From Candidatus Defluviicoccus seviourii (lineage in GTDB: Bacteria > Pseudomonadota > Alphaproteobacteria > Rhodospirillales > Defluviicoccaceae), in the NCBI GenBank assembly GCA_900609035.2, contig UXAT02000045.1, positions 1 to 64,000 on the forward strand: a DNA stretch of 64,000 nucleotides. The letters run 5' to 3'. Both the position numbers and the translations under genes were made by a program. The number at the start of each line of letters is the position of its first letter. Position 1 is the stretch's first letter. Positions 62,815 through 64,000 of the stretch are shown here, piece by piece. The notes under the pieces were generated by a model, which saw only the letters and a list, made by a program, of their open reading frames with translations, had not been told where the DNA came from and did no database searches.

Positions 62815-64000
62815 ATGGAGCCGAAAACCGACTTCTGGCGGACCGCGGCGCAGGACCTGGACGGACTGCCCGGCGACCTTGGCCTCAACATTGCCCATGA
62901 GGCGGTCGACCGCCACGTCGCCCGCGGTGCCGGCGAGCGCGATGCCTTGCGGTTCGTTGACCGCCGGGGAGTCGTGCGCGCCTTCACCTACGCCGAATTG
63001 AGCAAGCAATCGAGCGCGTTCGCCAATGTCCTGATCGGCCTTGGCGTGCGGCCGGGGGACCGGGTGTTCGCGCTGGCGCCGAGAACGCCCGAGCTCTACA
63101 TCGCCGCGCTCGGCGCACTCAAGGCGCGCGCTGTCTTTTCGGTGCTGTTCGCCAGCTTCGGGCCGGAGCCTATTCGCGTGCGGCTGTTGAAGGCCGGGGT
63201 CAAGGTGCTGGTCGCCGAGGACACGCTCTATCAGCGCAAGGTGGCGCAGAACCGGCACGCCATCCCGTCGCTGCGCCATGTCCTGTCGCTGGGCGCGCTG
63301 GTCCCCGGCAGCCTCTCGTTCGCCCGCCTGTTGGGAGCGGCGCGCGATGGCTATGCGATCGCGCCGACCCATCCGGACGAGCCGGCGCTGATCCATTTTA
63401 CCAGCGGCACCACTGGCGCGCCGAAGGCGGCCGTGCATGTTCACCGGGCCGTGATCGGCCATTATGCGACCGCCCGGCTGGCGCTCGCCCTTGCCCCGGG
63501 CGATGTCTACTGGTGCACCGCCGATCCCGGCTGGGTGACCGGCGTTTCCTACGGCCTGATCGCGCCACTGGTGTGCGGCGTGACCAGCATCGTCGATCAG
63601 GGCGAGTTCGATGCCGAGCGCTGGTACCGCATCATCGAGCAGGAGCAGGTGAGCGTGCTGTACACCTCTCCAACGGCGATTCGGATGCTGATGCGGGCCG
63701 GCCCAGAGCTCGCGGCGCGCTTCAATCTGCGCTCGCTGCGTGTTGTTGCCAGCGTCGGCGAACCGCTGCACGCGGACGCGGTGCAATGGGCGCGCGCAAC
63801 CCTGGGCGTGCCGATCCACGACACCTGGTGGCAAACCGAGACCGGCGCCATCATGATTGCCAACCTGCCCGGCCGCGACGTCATCCCCGGCGCGATGGGA
63901 CGGCCGCTGCCGGGCGTCGAGGCACATGTCGTCCGCCGCCGCGAAGAGGGCGGTACGCTGCACCTGGACCGAATCGAGGGAGCCGACGTCAGCGGCGAAC
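62815..64000 (+). CDS. AMP-forming acetyl-CoA synthetase-like ligase (partial, cut by window end)
   Basis: 395 codons from ATG 62815, open to the right edge, so it is truncated by the window and not by mutation. ANL-superfamily signature IHFTSGTTGAPKA near residue 195 is the P-loop, and DTWWQTETGAIMI (near residue 341) is the adenine-binding motif characteristic of acetyl-CoA synthetase. VHVHRAVIGHY and WCTADPGWVTGVSYG also match AcsA-type ligases. The acetylatable lysine near the C-terminus is beyond the window. It is divergent from the Pat-like gene. Confidence 0.9.
   Translation, partial: MEPKTDFWRTAAQDLDGLPGDLGLNIAHEAVDRHVARGAGERDALRFVDRRGVVRAFTYAELSKQSSAFANVLIGLGVRPGDRVFALAPRTPELYIAALGALKARAVFSVLFASFGPEPIRVRLLKAGVKVLVAEDTLYQRKVAQNRHAIPSLRHVLSLGALVPGSLSFARLLGAARDGYAIAPTHPDEPALIHFTSGTTGAPKAAVHVHRAVIGHYATARLALALAPGDVYWCTADPGWVTGVSYGLIAPLVCGVTSIVDQGEFDAERWYRIIEQEQVSVLYTSPTAIRMLMRAGPELAARFNLRSLRVVASVGEPLHADAVQWARATLGVPIHDTWWQTETGAIMIANLPGRDVIPGAMGRPLPGVEAHVVRRREEGGTLHLDRIEGADVSGE

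Noticed and set aside
62689..63963. 424-codon open frame on the minus strand
   Set aside because: Antisense to the acetyl-CoA synthetase-like gene, which has SGTTG and WWQTETG motifs in its own frame.

Overview
The window is GC-rich DNA, almost completely coding, with tightly packed and often overlapping genes. Gene content and order point to an alphaproteobacterium, probably Rhodospirillales: the run rpsF-rpsR-DUF2232-rplI-dnaB-alr, then mlaE-mlaF-radA-cvpA-purF-SDR, is typical of that class. Combined with heavy investment in glycogen and methylmalonyl-CoA chemistry, the physiology resembles glycogen-accumulating organisms such as Defluviicoccus. That assignment is inference; no rRNA, tRNA, CRISPR array or insertion sequence was found.

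Layout. 0-5.6 kb (minus): adenosylcobalamin-dependent methylmalonyl-CoA mutase small and large subunits with the MeaB chaperone GTPase. 6-9.5 kb (plus): two secreted RTX proteins, one an M10 metalloprotease. 9.5-16.7 kb: a surface-glycan cassette (GT2, DUF4910 aminopeptidase-like protein, SGNH-like protein, MBOAT acyltransferase) bracketed by two paralogous short-chain dehydrogenases. 16.7-27.1 kb (minus): a housekeeping block. 27.3-30.7 kb: methyltransferase, a third RTX protein, a small helical protein and a metallo-beta-lactamase-fold hydrolase. 30.7-33.2 kb (minus): two alpha/beta hydrolases and an ScpB-like methylmalonyl-CoA decarboxylase. 33.3-38.2 kb (minus): hypABFCDE for [NiFe]-hydrogenase maturation, with a short HypF and no hydrogenase in view. 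38.4-52.9 kb: an alpha-glucan cluster (GlgB homologue, GlgP, GlgA, three GH57 proteins, a DUF4912 protein, a TraT-type lipoprotein). 52.9-59.4 kb: bioD-bioA, a ferritin-like protein, then (minus) a biotin-dependent Na+-pumping methylmalonyl-CoA decarboxylase, mmdA-D-C-B. 59.8-64 kb: a cold-shock protein, and a Pat-type acyl-CoA synthetase/acetyltransferase divergent from an acetyl-CoA synthetase cut by the window edge.

How it fits together (inference): glycogen made and broken down by GlgA, GlgP and the GH57 enzymes could supply carbon for a reductive branch to succinyl-CoA. Methylmalonyl-CoA mutase would then make methylmalonyl-CoA, and either soluble ScpB or the Na+-pumping Mmd complex would decarboxylate it to propionyl-CoA. 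BioA and BioD help make the biotin that MmdC carries.

The most unusual item is the GlgB homologue at 38408-41257. Aligned by eye to E. coli GlgB at a constant offset of 220 residues, the nucleophile Asp is Ser, the transition-state Asp is Thr, and three other active-site residues are replaced. It therefore looks like a pseudo-branching enzyme on a long Ala/Pro-rich N-terminal arm, while a GH57 branching enzyme with both catalytic residues intact lies in the same cluster.
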